From positions 13,516,001-13,580,000 of the forward strand of contig CM060733.1 in assembly GCA_030704615.1 (NCBI GenBank): a DNA stretch of 64,000 nt, read 5' to 3'. The translations under genes were made by a program, and so were the position numbers. The first letter of the stretch is position 1; the number at the start of each line of letters is the position of its first letter. Shown piece after piece: positions 11,437 to 26,372 of the stretch. The stretch comes from Takakia lepidozioides (Eukaryota; Streptophyta; Takakiopsida; Takakiales; Takakiaceae). The notes under the pieces were generated by a model. That model ran no database searches and was not told the DNA's origin. It saw only the letters and a program-made list of their open reading frames with translations.

Positions 11437-12364
11437 AGTGTTGTGCGGGTCCGGGTTTTGAAGGCGGGTACCCGGCGGGTTAGGATCCGGGTTACCCGCA
11501 CCCGCACTCGGACCCGTGCTATCACAAAAAACCCGGACCCTAACCCGGTTTCATTTCTAAAATGAACCCGGAACCGGACCCGCCTGCTGGGTCCAGAACC
11601 GTTAAACCCGCTACCCGTGGGCCAATGTAGCGGGTCAGGGTCCGGGTCTTAAATTTAGATGGGGCATACGGGGTCCACCTTAGATCTGGTAGGTTTTGTC
11701 ATATGTGTGGAGGGGACGAGCAACAATAGGCCCCAGCAGCCAGCCCCACCACGTTGTAGCCCAGTGGTAATGCCCACATACCACCTCAAAAGCTGTTGTG
11801 GGTTCAATCCCCGGAGTGGTGTCACAAAGTTGTGCCCTTGGGACCATAATTTACACCTCCCAAAGGAGACATCATATATTATTTTTATGCCAGATCCCAC
11901 ACATCCATGCTATAGTGATCTACCCTTGAGGCATATTACTATTCTTAACATGTTTAAAGAATTGATATTGAAAAATAGAAAATGGAACTCAAACTTAATT
12001 TAATTCTTATTCATGGAATACATATTCATATTCATGGTATATTTTGAAGGAATGTCTCTTAAAATAAAATTCATTATTAGGATTTAAAGTTTTGTCCAGC
12101 CAAAAATAAATTTATCCCTAATTAATCTTAATTTTTCTAATTTATTTAATCAATAAATTAGGACCCGGATCCGAACCCGTGAACCCGCTAATATTTCCCA
12201 ACAACTACCCGGACCCTAACCCGAGTCCGTGTTGACAAACCCGGACCCGGACCCGGATTTTCCAAATTTCAAAAACCCGGATCCGGACCCGGACTTGGCT
12301 CTGAAAAAAAACCGCACCCGGACCCGGTGGGTTCCTTAAAAAGGCAGAACCCGCACAACACTTG
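11437..12364. mobile_element. hAT-like non-autonomous DNA transposon (928 bp)
   Basis: The left end begins AGTGTTGTGCGGGT and the right end is its inverted complement plus TG (ACCCGCACAACACTTG in the + direction). Eight-base flanks TTCAATCC (11429-11436) and TTCAATTC (12365-12372) look like a target-site duplication with one change. The paralogous locus at 15753-15768 has a single TTCAATCC running straight into ACCTATTGG, that is, the empty site. Both ends carry many subterminal CCCGG/ACCCG boxes. There is no transposase ORF. The 8-bp duplication and CA-type end suggest the hAT superfamily (inference). Confidence 0.8.
11750..11870 (+). repeat. tRNA-like SINE fragment with A and B boxes
   Basis: TAGCCCAGTGG (11757-11767) fits the pol III A-box pattern and GGTTCAATCCC (11801-11811) fits the B box, at normal spacing. 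The downstream sequence resembles the segment around 15726-15800 (ATACCACCT...AGTTCAATCC...TGTCCCAAAGG), so a repeated family is likely. No intact tRNA fold was confirmed. Confidence 0.5.
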
Positions 12365-12541
12365 TTCAATTCACCTATTGGTGTCCCAAAGGTGTCTTGT
12401 GTCCACCTTCCCACCGGAAGGCAGCCACTAGCCCTTGGGGTCAAGAGACACCAAAACTCAATGCTCATATATATATATATATATATATACAGAATCTGTT
12501 TGGAATCTGATTTACAATCTTCTGCGGTAAGTTCCAAAACC
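12365..12541 (+). repeat. Continuation of duplicated LINE 3' flank
   Basis: ACCTATTGGTGTCCCAAAGG through an (AT)n run (about 12468-12490) to CAGAATCTGTTTGGAATCTG and GTAAGTTCCAAAAC matches 15761-15885, with small indels. It shows that the hAT-like element interrupts a once continuous unit. Confidence 0.75.
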
Positions 12542-12542
12542 T

Positions 12543-15525
12543 TCGTATTCCCTTCTTCCTTGAAGCTCTTAAAAACGCCGGATTGCATGCCTGCCAATAT
12601 GACCCAGGGGGTAATCACGCTACTCCTTAAGAAAGGAGACAGGTCCAACGTAGGAAATTATAGACCCATTACCCTTCTAAATTTAGCCTACAAACTAATT
12701 GCCAAAACATTGGCCATGCGAACATCACCGCATCCATAGTGACCCCCAAGAGGGCTAGCCTTTCGAGCCACGCGAAGCACAACCAGACAGATCCAATATA
12801 TCATATCCGCACTTGAAGACGCTAAACTTACAAAACCAGACATATACCTTCTATGCATTGACCTCAAAAATGCATTCGGATTCCTAGACCATCCTCGCTT
12901 ACTCACCATCATGTTAGATCTGGGGTACCTTACTGATGCTGTTCAACTTATTGGCAATATATATATGAATAGATCTATCGAATATTTTGCCAAACTATGG
13001 TTCTACCCCTCCTATTCCCATCTTACAAGGTACTATCCAAGGTGACACCTTAAGTCCATACCTATTCGTCATATTTTTAGAGCCCTTGCTCCCTAACATG
13101 ATCAGAACAGGGCAAGCAGGATTCATTAAAGGGAGATATATCCTTGATAACGTCCTTCTTGCACAAGAAGCGGACTTCTATGCCGCAAACTCAAATCAAG
13201 CCCTAGCTCTCTGGCTTCTGGACTTCGAAAAGGCCTTTGACAGAGTGGACTCTGGGCCTTCCTACTGGCAGTGCTACGAAAAGCAGGTCTACCTGAGGGG
13301 TTTTGTCAATGGGTTTCCATCCTTCTAAATCAACCATAGGCATAGTGCCTACATGGGGTGGGGGGCATCTAGGTCTAGTTTGGTTGAAAGACGGTGAAAC
13401 CACCACTCTACTGGGCCACATCTTCGACACCAACCTCACTGAAGACCAACGTTTTGGCCCAATAGTCTTGAGACTCAAGAGGCAGCTCATATACTGGGGC
13501 TCTCGCTGGCTCTCGCTGGCTCTCAATCACCGGTGGCTCTAGTAGCCAACCAGATCCTAGAAGCAGGAATTTGGTTCTTTGCAGCCGCTTGGGGGCCCAA
13601 TTCAAAGACCATACTTGAAGTGAAAAGAATTATCCGGAACGTCATTTGGGGAGCGAATTCCTCCGAGCAAAATATGAGGCCCCAAGTGTCATGGCATCAG
13701 ATCTGTCTCCCCAAAAAACAAGGGGGCCTAGGGGTCACCGCGTTGGATAATGCAGGGCTTTAACCATAAAGTCATGGGTTCACCTCTCTGGACTTCAACC
13801 TAGAGAGTTTGGAACTGTTTTAGGCCCTTCCTTAGAAAACATGAGCCAACTTCTTTTCACGAGGTACTGAGACAGCACCTTTTCCTGAACTCAGGCAACC
13901 CCTCCCGGGAAGAAAAAGAACAGGCCAAAAGATGGGCTGGTTGGGACTCAAGAGGATTCTCCACTGTCAAAAATCTCTGGGTAAGTAACCATCAGTCTTT
14001 CCTGCAAGCCCTAGGACCTCATCGTCTTTATTCTAGCATCTCCGAGGTCATTCAATCCATCCCAAACTCCTAGAAGCTCATTCTTAGAGATGGTCCGGCT
14101 CCTCTGGCTCCCCACATATGGGTTCTCTCCAACACAACAATCGGCCTCCATGTCCTCTATCTTTGCAGATAATATCCCACCTTGTTGCCTCAGTCCAACC
14201 AGCCCAAATAAGCCTATGGTCAGACCCTTCTAGACCATTCAATCCATTGGCTCCGGTGGGTTCTCCCATCATCCCCTGGCTGAGGCTAAGCTCATTCGCT
14301 CTTATAGGTGGGACAGACATCTCCTCCCTTCAGCTTGACCCGGCGGAATGGAAATGGTTCTTTAAAGATGAACTACACCCCATCTTTGCATTTACAGCCA
14401 AGAGAGCTTATAGAGCCTTGCTGGAGGTAGCACCTCTATATGCCAACCGTGCTTTCCTATGGCAGATTGCCAACCGTGTGTCCTTAAAGTTGGTCAATAC
14501 CTTAACTTTGCAGAGGCTCTTCTATGCCAATGCTGCTCAATAGGATGGCATCGAATCCTTGGAGCATTGCCTCATCTACTGCAAGGCTCCCTCTAAAATC
14601 TGGCCACTAGTAAGGTCGACCTTCTACAGGACTTGGGACCTCATGCCGGTCTCCTCGGTTCAGATCTTGCTCAACTATGACCAATCCCAAAAATCGCAAG
14701 CTTCTACTTGCCCGGTCTTTGAAGCCCTTAGAAGCTCCTCTTTGTGGCATCTATGGAAATGTCGTTGTGCATGGGCCCTCAACTGTGAAAACTCATCTCC
14801 TGCTGCCCTTCTCACCTTAGTCTTCTTTGACCTCACCATTGCGGCTAAGAAAGCATGGGTTGCATTGTGTACAGAGGCTGTCAGGAAGCCGCAACGTCAG
14901 CCAACACTCATCCAAGCCTTCCGAGCAACATGAGAGAAGCATGGGATCATTTATAGCTGTGCTTATGATCTTACCTGTGTATGGGCAGATTCAATTCTTC
15001 CTGGCAGGAGCTCCGATCCAACCTCTTCAGCATCCCCTGAGTTCGACAGGTCCGATGTGAATTGGAAGCACATCAAGCCCTCTGCATCTGCCAGGCTCAG
15101 TTTCTTCAGATAGTTTGCTGCTGCTTGGTGCTATTCTGGGACTTAACGTGCCCACCGCTTAAACTCTATCTAGGTCATCTTCTCGCTTCCTGCTTCGCCA
15201 GTCTCTTGGCAACCATTCTCCTATTCTTCAGGTCCACATTGCATGAGTCTCTGCGTTACGGTTACTCGACCAGGTTAATTTTCCGTTGCAGGACAGAGGT
15301 TTGGTAGGAATGCTCTTGCTGTTTGTAAGAGGTTATTTTCCAAGGATATGTTCATTTTGTTTACTGATCAAGGGATCAAGGGTTATCCAGCACGGCCCAC
15401 CGTGAGTCAAGCCTTATGGCAACCTTTGGGCATTCAAAGGGTTTAGTTTTTTCCCTTTAAATAATCCTTTCAATAAAATTATCAGGGCCACCGTCCCCTG
15501 TTCTAATTTAAAAAAAAAACAAAAA
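12543..15525 (+). mobile_element. L1-like LINE, copy B (deleted paralogue of A)
   Basis: It starts with the CTTCGTATTCCCTTCTTCCTTGAAG block equivalent to 7290 in copy A, then jumps to the region equivalent to 8019. About 690 bp of linker/RT is therefore missing. It shares the foreign RT patch, FIKGRYILDNVLLAQE (about 13125), DFEKAFDRVDSG (about 13222), the loss of the catalytic RT core, and the C-terminal half. Further deletions against A lie near 13735 (about 150 bp) and 14447 (about 100 bp). A CTCGCTGGCT repeat is expanded at 13500. Not functional. Confidence 0.85.
12722..13088 (+). other. Foreign RT patch inside LINE copy B
   Basis: This is the same block and the same two junctions as in copy A (ACATCACCGCATCC at the left, TTAGAGCCCTTG at the right). 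The patch was therefore present before the A/B duplication. Confidence 0.75.
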
Positions 15526-15885
15526 AAAACTCTGCTTATTCTTGTTGTAAAGGCCCGCAAGACTTGTCCGTGGCTAGTGGTGGCTCTTGCTGGCATGGCA
15601 TCTATGTAAGGAACGAAGTGGTGGTGGACAACAGCCACATTTTAGTGTTTTGTTCGGTCCTTAGTCTGGAGACTGGAACCGACCATATTTACGTTAACTT
15701 CGGTTGACGTCTTTTATATATGGGCAAATACCACCTTGGAAGCGGTTGAGAGTTCAATCCACCTATTGGTGTCCCAAAGGTGTCACTAGCCCTTGGGGTC
15801 AAGCGCTCAATGCTCATATATCTATATATATATATATATATATATACAGAATCTGTTTGGAATCTGATTTAGCTGTAAGTTCCAA
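15526..15885 (+). repeat. Duplicated LINE 3' flank, uninterrupted copy
   Basis: This is the second copy of the unit at 11205-11436 plus 12365-12541. It carries the empty hAT site at 15753-15760 and an (AT)n run at about 15819-15846. It ends about 220 bp before the aldo-keto reductase start codon, so this transposon-linked unit forms part of that gene's promoter region. Confidence 0.8.
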
Positions 15886-16102
15886 AACAGTGACTGCGGA
15901 AGGCATCTTCATGAGCGCCGAGCAGCTGACACACACCCCCGAGTCAGTCCCCCGTTGCAATTTCGGAGAGGATTTTGGATCCCAATCCCGGACCTTGATC
16001 CATACACATTTGCGAATTCTTCTGCACACTGCCTGATCGGGCATCGCACAGAAGGAGGTGTGAGTGAAGCGATCCACTTGGTCACGAGTTTGAGCTGCTA
16101 TC

Positions 16103-19872
<3,770 letters not shown>

Positions 19873-20369
19873 GAAGCCAATGAGCGTACCTGCTTGGACA
19901 ACCACATTGATGAGTCAACAATTTTGGCTCCCTTGTTGAGGAGGTCATCTCCCTTTTCTGGCTTGAGAAAGCAGCACCTGTTTATGTGAGAATAAGTCGA
20001 AGCTCAAGTACTTCTGGCTATGGAACATATAATGTATTCTGGTCCCATGTCATTGCACAATTTGGGGTGGTGGGCTTCAGAGGAGGCACCAGTAGAGAGA
20101 TTGAAGCTGTATGTGAGTGCACGATATTGCGTTCCCAGCAAAAGTCAGGCATGTTGCCTTAAAAATTGTACAGAAGGAAATATACAACAATTCCATGTGG
20201 GTGAGTCCACAGCATTGCAGTGATCTCACTGGTGTAAATGGAGAGAGTGAAGCACTTTCTGTGACAGGAGTATGCCTGGATGTTTGGCGATGTTATCAGG
20301 AGGGTCAGAATATAGATATGGAAGAGAGCCCAGACCACAGGAAGGGTAAAAGCACAGTGCAAATAATGA

Positions 20370-20575
20370 ACTGTCTATGTTTTCATTCACTCTCTGCATG
20401 CAGCCACGTTGGCCTACTGTACGAAGGAAGACGCTACTTTGATTCCCTACATCAAGATCATGGTGTCACTCTGACAGTAAAGCACTTTGGCTGCATGGTT
20501 GACCTTCTTGGACGTGCGGGGCGATTGGATGAGGCAGAGGACCTCATTAATAAAGTCATTAAGAAGACTACTTAA
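20370..20575 (+). pseudogene. PPR protein fragment (E-domain region)
   Basis: [20 protein letters not shown] and [20 protein letters not shown] are the canonical last PPR repeats of PLS-class RNA-editing/processing factors. Only about 65 residues are recognisable; the reading frame ends shortly after at KKTT and no other repeats lie nearby. It is probably a relic between the convergent AKR and YbaK-domain genes. Confidence 0.75.
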
Positions 20576-21326
20576 TTTGCATGCTAGATGCATTTTGTAG
20601 TGCCATACAGGCCCATCAGTGTTCAAACCATGAAGCATACAAGAGACACCATCCCCAGACCGGCTGGCCGCAGATAGCAGGATTTGACACAAAGTGCACA
20701 TCCAACTGCACCACCAGCTGCTGGTATGATTTCTCCTTGTCAGATAACAAAGGAAATGGACACCCACTATTCCTTCACTACCTTCAAGACTTCAAGCGAC
20801 TTCATCCATGTGCTGTATAGACAACAAATTGCTTGCCATTCGCAATTTGCCATTTTATGTCTTGAGATAGCAGCAGCTATTTGATGCATTGAGGGAGAAG
20901 TTTGTAATGGCCATGGCCAGAACAAATAATGGCTCTGTGACAGCAGCTTGGGTGCAGTCTAGGTGCTGAAGAGTCTTGCTCAGCTAAACATAATTCAAAT
21001 GCTGCATAGTTTACTACTGCAAGACTGTCCCAAGACACTGACCATTGAAACTTTGGATGGAAAAAATTCCTTACAAGTTGAAGGCCTCCTCGAGTTGTCC
21101 CTGCTTGTTTAATCCAGTATGCTCTCTCTCCTGTGGAGTTCTACTGTTCAACTAAGCAGAGACACCCTGTGGCTATAATCAATCTACCGTTCAAACCTCA
21201 CTTATGGCCTCCACTCTGTTTGCAATGGCAAACTGTTGTAAGCATTTCTGTTCTGATGAGGGTAGATGTGTATGATGAGTATGAGTATCAGGTTCATGGC
21301 ATCAGTGACAATTGCTGATAGCCCAG
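20576..21326. other. Intergenic, no gene seen
   Basis: This is the space between the PPR relic and the 3' end of the YbaK-domain gene. It probably includes that gene's 3' UTR. I see no coding signal. Confidence 0.4.
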
Positions 21327-23477
21327 TTAAGTGCAGTCGGTAATGAATGGTTTTACAATTTGAATGAAGTCCAGGGTCTTGATCCCAAGTTTCAGATCCA
21401 CTTCCCCACCACCGAGCCAAAAATATTCTGGTTTAAGCTTTACAATAGCTTCCGACAGAATAACCTGCATGCCATCCCCGAGTCCACATGAGACTGTTAT
21501 ATTCTTCAACATTAAAATGGGGTTCCGGGTTCTGTCCCGTTTTTTTAAAAAAATGAATAAAAAAAAATGGGGGTCAGGTATGTCACTGACTCAGGCAGCT
21601 AGAGTGCTCTCTACGACCCTAATTATTGAATCATTAATGAAAGACTTACAGGGATGTCAACAAGCATGCCAATGGGTGTCACGGCATTGTGCTCAAATCC
21701 AGTTAGCATGTTGGAGTCCTCCTCTGGCGCAAGCCTCACTGCAAAACACACAAAATGACGACAATCTAGTTGAATTGTCATGTATGGAAAGATTGTCAAA
21801 TTAGAGAGACTTGACAAATGTCCGCATGGACGATATAAGTAAGAACTTAACTCAGAGTGGATCAACCAGAACACCATCCTCCTGGGTTTGTGAGCAACCA
21901 GCGCAGAATCATACAACAACTCTTATCTGCAAAGGTGGGGGACCAAGCAACAAGGACAAGGCACTGCCATTCTTGTTGATCAGAATACAGACTTACTATT
22001 GAATCTTTTCTTGGGAATCTTTCCTTCATTCAAGGAGTACACAAACTGTTTCACTTTCTCTGCGTTCAACCGAGCAGTATACTGCACCAAACAAAAACCG
22101 CATTTGAGATACCAAGCAGGTCTTGGAATTTTTCTACTGAAAAGAATGCTTCCAGTCAAATTGTCTAGACAGATGATAAAACTCCAATCAGGAGACTACC
22201 TGTACAACAATGACATAGTACTTTGAATTGTTGCGGTCGCTGCAATCCTTCACACTCTCATGCGATTGAGTGTTCACCTGTATGAAATAGATTACTTAGG
22301 TTTTGAAGATTGACATCCGAAAAATAGACATGATAGCATGTTGAATTGAGTCTTTCTTGTACCCATAGCATCTTTACTTACTACCCCTGAAGATGATATG
22401 GGAGGCTGTCAACCTTTTTGTGCCAGCATCTGCTGATTTTTCAAGATACTAGGGCCAAAAACCCTAACCCCTAACCCCTAAATCCTGCCCAGATGAGATC
22501 AGACTTCCTCTGTTCACCACCACATTCAGCCATGGCCACCCTTTTCGACCAGGGTTTGGTAATGGCCCAAGCCCGGGATCCCCTTCCCCTTGATAACACA
22601 AAATATGTGGGAGCAGAAGACCTGCTAAACGACGAATTCCAGAATTCGTGGATAAAGATGGTTCTACCCTCACCATAGTGTATCTAATGGCTCTACTTCT
22701 CACAACAGTGCCTCATCTTCAGTGAGGAAAAACGGACCTGCAAAACTACAATCTTCACGATTTGAAACAGTGTAAGCAAAATGCAATGGAAACGCGTTGT
22801 CTACCATTACAATGCTCTTGCAAAGATGATCGATGGATGCTGCTCCAAGTAAATCCCGTCGCTCTTCAAATGATCTCTCGTAGTAGTTACCTGGCACTGT
22901 CTTGAAAGTGAATGCCGTGGCTCCCGCATCCGCCAATATCTTTTGCAGGCGTTGCTCAGCATTCTGAGCACATTATAATCCATATATTCTCGAAACGTTT
23001 TAAAATCTCAAGCACACTATCAATTTCACAGTCCCATATACGAACGTGTGTGTTTGTGTATGTTGTCACGGTTCTCACTTCTCACATCCTCAAGAGAGAT
23101 GGCGGGACTAATTTATGGGAAATCATCTTGTTTTCTGGCCTTTTTGATCTTTAAGTAGCATCCCATTAGCAACCACGAACCCCCCGCTTTGACATCAATG
23201 CCAACCTTCTCATTGGATATGCGAATATTATCTCTATTACAATGGACATGATCTTTCTGCATACCTGGTTGTCGTGGTTTTCAGGAGATGAAGGCAAGCC
23301 ACTTTCACACCGCCGAATCAAAGTCCCCCCCCAAGAAACAGAAGCGTTGTCTTGTGGGGGATATAATTGGGGACTGTGCGGGAGAAGAAGTCGAGATAGA
23401 CGGTTAATCGAGTCAAGAATGCGGCATTGACGTTCCTGGAGTGCAAAAGCAGCAGCAGGCAGTGACCAAGCTTCCAT
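21327..23477 (-). CDS. YbaK/prolyl-tRNA-synthetase-associated domain protein (6 exons)
   Basis: Minus-strand exons are 23265-23477, 22805-22963, 22200-22277, 21997-22081, 21650-21738 and 21327-21464, giving 253 residues with all phases consistent. The YbaK-type fold is read in order: AEQRLQKILADAG, YYERSFEERRDLLGAASIDH, LCKSIVM, NTQ...DCSDRNNSKYYVIVVQ, ARLNAEKVKQFVYSLNEGKI, RLAPEEDSNMLTGFEHNAVT, PIGM and FWLGGGEVDLKLGIKTLDFI. Bacterial relatives hydrolyse mischarged tRNA; the plant members are poorly characterised, so the reaction is inference. The ATG at 23477 (MEAWSLP) is used. An in-frame ATG at 23555 would add 26 residues. Intron 2 (22278-22804) holds a telo-box and a small plus-strand ORF. 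The gene converges with the AKR gene and follows MsrA on the same strand. Confidence 0.9.
22453..22482 (+). repeat. Telo-box / short telomere-like run
   Basis: AAACCCTAACCCCTAACCCC is a plant telomere-like run inside intron 2 of the YbaK-domain gene. Telo-boxes are common in plant promoters. A 61-codon plus-strand ORF starts just downstream (22493). Confidence 0.5.
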
Positions 23478-23555
23478 CGATATTGGGTGCCCTAGTCCGC
23501 AAAACCAGAAGCAAACGAAACCCACAACAGCCTTCGATGGAGAGAATCCCTCCAC

Positions 23556-24307
23556 AGATCACAGAGCAAGAAAGCCACTCCGCTGGCAAACTGCGCGATG
23601 CCTAGGTCGCGACAGCCCTTTTCTGCCGTTGCAGTGAACATGCTTTCAATAGGGCGACTCCATTTCTCATGGGATGATACAATATTTTCATTGATACAGT
23701 CCGTTTCTTCTTTTAGAATAATTTTACACAAGAACATCAGATATGATGGCAGTGAAGCTCTACATATATGATCTTAGAGTAGTGATCAAATTACTGCATT
23801 CAAAGGCATACCATTACCAAAGCTAGAAAACAGTCTTACAGCTGCATTTCTCTCTCCAACTCATACTTCAAATGTAGGCAGTCATGTTCTGGAAATAAGA
23901 TTGCAGCAAGAAAATTTGGATACTCATCCCTTTCCCTTTATAGCCATTCAGTCACACAACACCAACCCTCTCCCCCTCTCTCCTACAATGGGCAGAGGTC
24001 TGTGACGGTACAACACATGTTGGGAGGGTATAGGGCAAGCTACCAGTGTCTTTCAAAGGGAGTCAATAGCTTTATTCAATCCAAAGCCAACATCATTGGG
24101 CTTATGGTATATATATATGGAACCCCAAAAAGGGTCCCCTCAACACACACACATAGACCAGATGCTATCACCAAGTTACTCAACTTGAGCACCAAGTCAC
24201 ACAACACAACTCTAACTCTCCTCCATGTTGAATTTCTGGTACCCCTCTTATGCTTACACACTAACATCCGCAATGTAGCTCGTCCATCACAAAGTACAAT
24301 TGTTTTG
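23556..24307. other. Promoter/3' UTR space between YbaK gene and MsrA
   Basis: About 750 bp upstream of the YbaK-domain gene and downstream of the MsrA stop, with both genes on the minus strand. I see no additional gene. Confidence 0.4.
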
Positions 24308-26372
24308 TCAGCCATAACGTCGGATAGGGTCAGTACACCCTTTCTCAGGAGACTGTACCAGTCCTGCACGACCACCCTTCACCAAAAACTGCTGATGATA
24401 CTCCTCTGCTTCATAGAAGGTTCTGGCAGGGAGGAGCTCTGTAACTAGCTTGAGCTTGCCATACTTGGTTTCCTCGTATTGCAGCGAGACTTTGGCTGCT
24501 GCTTCTTGTTCATCGGTGTGGAAGTAAACCCCTGTGCGATACTGGGTCCCTGAGTCCATTCCCTGCTAATTCACAAGCCCAGTTCACACTTGAGCATATT
24601 AGTGGGCTGACCGAATCTTCACTACATGTATCAGTAAGCACAAGCCAAGGTGATTGGACCCCAAGTTCTTCAAGAGCTTGTCCCATTGCTTGAGAGGTAA
24701 GCAATCTATAAAGCAACCAGTACAAATATGGAGAAAGAACTATCGTCTTGTTCATGCTGAGCTGTGTCACACTGCTGGGATGGGTTATATCCTGCCAGCT
24801 CAACGATTAACAGACACTTTTCAGACCAATTGAGAGGAAAAAAATAGAAGTACCTGGCGGTTGAGGGTGGTAGGGTCAATCCAATCCCAAAAGGATGCCA
24901 AAAGCTTTTCATATGATACAATGGATGGGTTGAATTCTACTTGCACTGCTTCAGCATGAAGGGTTTTACCACTGCATACACTGTGGTAGGAAGGCTCATG
25001 CGCTGTACCTTGTGTGTATCCTACCCGTGTCTGCATCACAAAACAACCCCCATACCGCCAAATTCCAAGCACATTCATAAATTTCCAGCCTTCTGCAATT
25101 CTTGTGCCAACTGGCTGCATCGTATGCAAGGAGTCTGGCATCATGACCCAACACAGTGAAAGGCCCAGTGAGACCCACAACTCCTTGGCCTGAGCATTAC
25201 CCAGAGACACCATGACCATCCACCTCTTGTTAAACCTTATTTATAATGCCTTTTCACAAGACCACACCAAAAGCTTCGAGCCAGTGAACCGTCTCTGGAT
25301 ACTCCTGAGAGAAACTTAAACCACATAGAATGAAGGGTAAGTCACACTTAGAACATACCTTAAGGACCCCAGGGATGCGTTGGAAGAGAAGCTCTAGGCC
25401 CCAAAAGCAGCCTCCGGCAAATGTTGCAATTTCCATACCCAAACTGGGTGATGTGGTATCCAATTCCAATGCTTGATTGTCAGCCACAGTTAAACCTGCG
25501 TGACGTAGTGAGATTGGTTAGTAGAGTTTATCAGCTGTAACCTGGTGAGCATAGGTCTGGACAGCCACAAAGGTGGGTGAAGGGGTTGGAGGAGAGCAGA
25601 ATAGAGACCACTGTGTCCAGTCATGAGACCTACCCGACTTTTAGGTTTGTTCAGCATCGTCTTGAGATTTTCTGAAGGATTGAAAAGATTTGAAGTGACA
25701 GTCTGTTGGAAAACTAGGTCAAATACAAAACAGAATGGAACCATTGTTTTAATATGTCACTGGAAGCCCCTGATGCGTCACAAACACAGGCGAGATAAAG
25801 AGAGATGATGAGCCAAGCAGAGCTGTGCATATGGCTGAGCCAACCTCAAAGAAAACTGGGTACCAAAATGATACAATTGTACCTCTGTAAGAAGACCTAG
25901 AATACAAAAGAAGGACGTCCATAGCACAGGGTGAAGTGATACATTCCCAATCATTCTTTTGGACTTTTGGCAACTACATGAATTAAAAGTCACCCGAGTG
26001 TGGAAGTGACTTGACCAGCCATAAGCGACCAGAATATTTTCTGGTGAGTTGGTCAAATCTAAATCAAGCTTCACCTCCTACTTAATTTGCTGGTGTACTC
26101 ATGAACGGTGAGAAATACAATTGAGGCAAGTATGATCCCAATCTGACATAGGCTTTGAGGGTATGTTGTAATATTCTGTGAGTACTACCTGCTTCAGTGG
26201 GCCTCCAATAAGTTGTCTGTTGGCGAGTTTCAACTTGGGCAGCCACCATCGTAGCACTGCACCTCCTGCGCACCAGCTCCAAGCTACTTCCATGAAAAGT
26301 TTGTTGACCCTCTAGGTTGAGGTTTGTAGCCACTTGAAGGTTCAATTTCTTAAAAGAACCACAGGCTTTCAT
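24308..26372 (-). CDS. MSRA: Peptide methionine sulfoxide reductase A, plastid type (4 exons)
   Basis: Minus-strand exons are 26189-26372, 25359-25495, 24854-25030 and 24308-24562, giving 250 residues. MsrA reduces methionine-S-sulfoxide in proteins, with thioredoxin as the usual reductant. Visible motifs are the catalytic FAGGCFWGLE (Cys about 91), TRVGYTQGTA, GKTLHAEAVQVEF, DPTTLNRQ, GTQYRTGVY, EEYHQQFL and the C-terminal KGCTDPIR with a resolving cysteine. Most plant plastid forms end in CYG; this one ends in RYG, so one of the usual two C-terminal cysteines is replaced. The first 60-70 residues are Ser/Arg-rich and end in RRRCSATMVAAQ, which suits a chloroplast transit peptide. The start is the first ATG in the exon-1 frame (MKACGSF). 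Confidence 0.92.

Noticed and set aside
22493-22678. Plus-strand gene in the YbaK intron
   Set aside because: Only 61 codons without a recognised domain; kept as a finding, not a gene call.
23166-23264. Read-through of YbaK exon 1 as a longer 129-aa protein
   Set aside because: A clear CAG|GTATGC donor at 23264 joins in phase to the next exon; the extension is intron.
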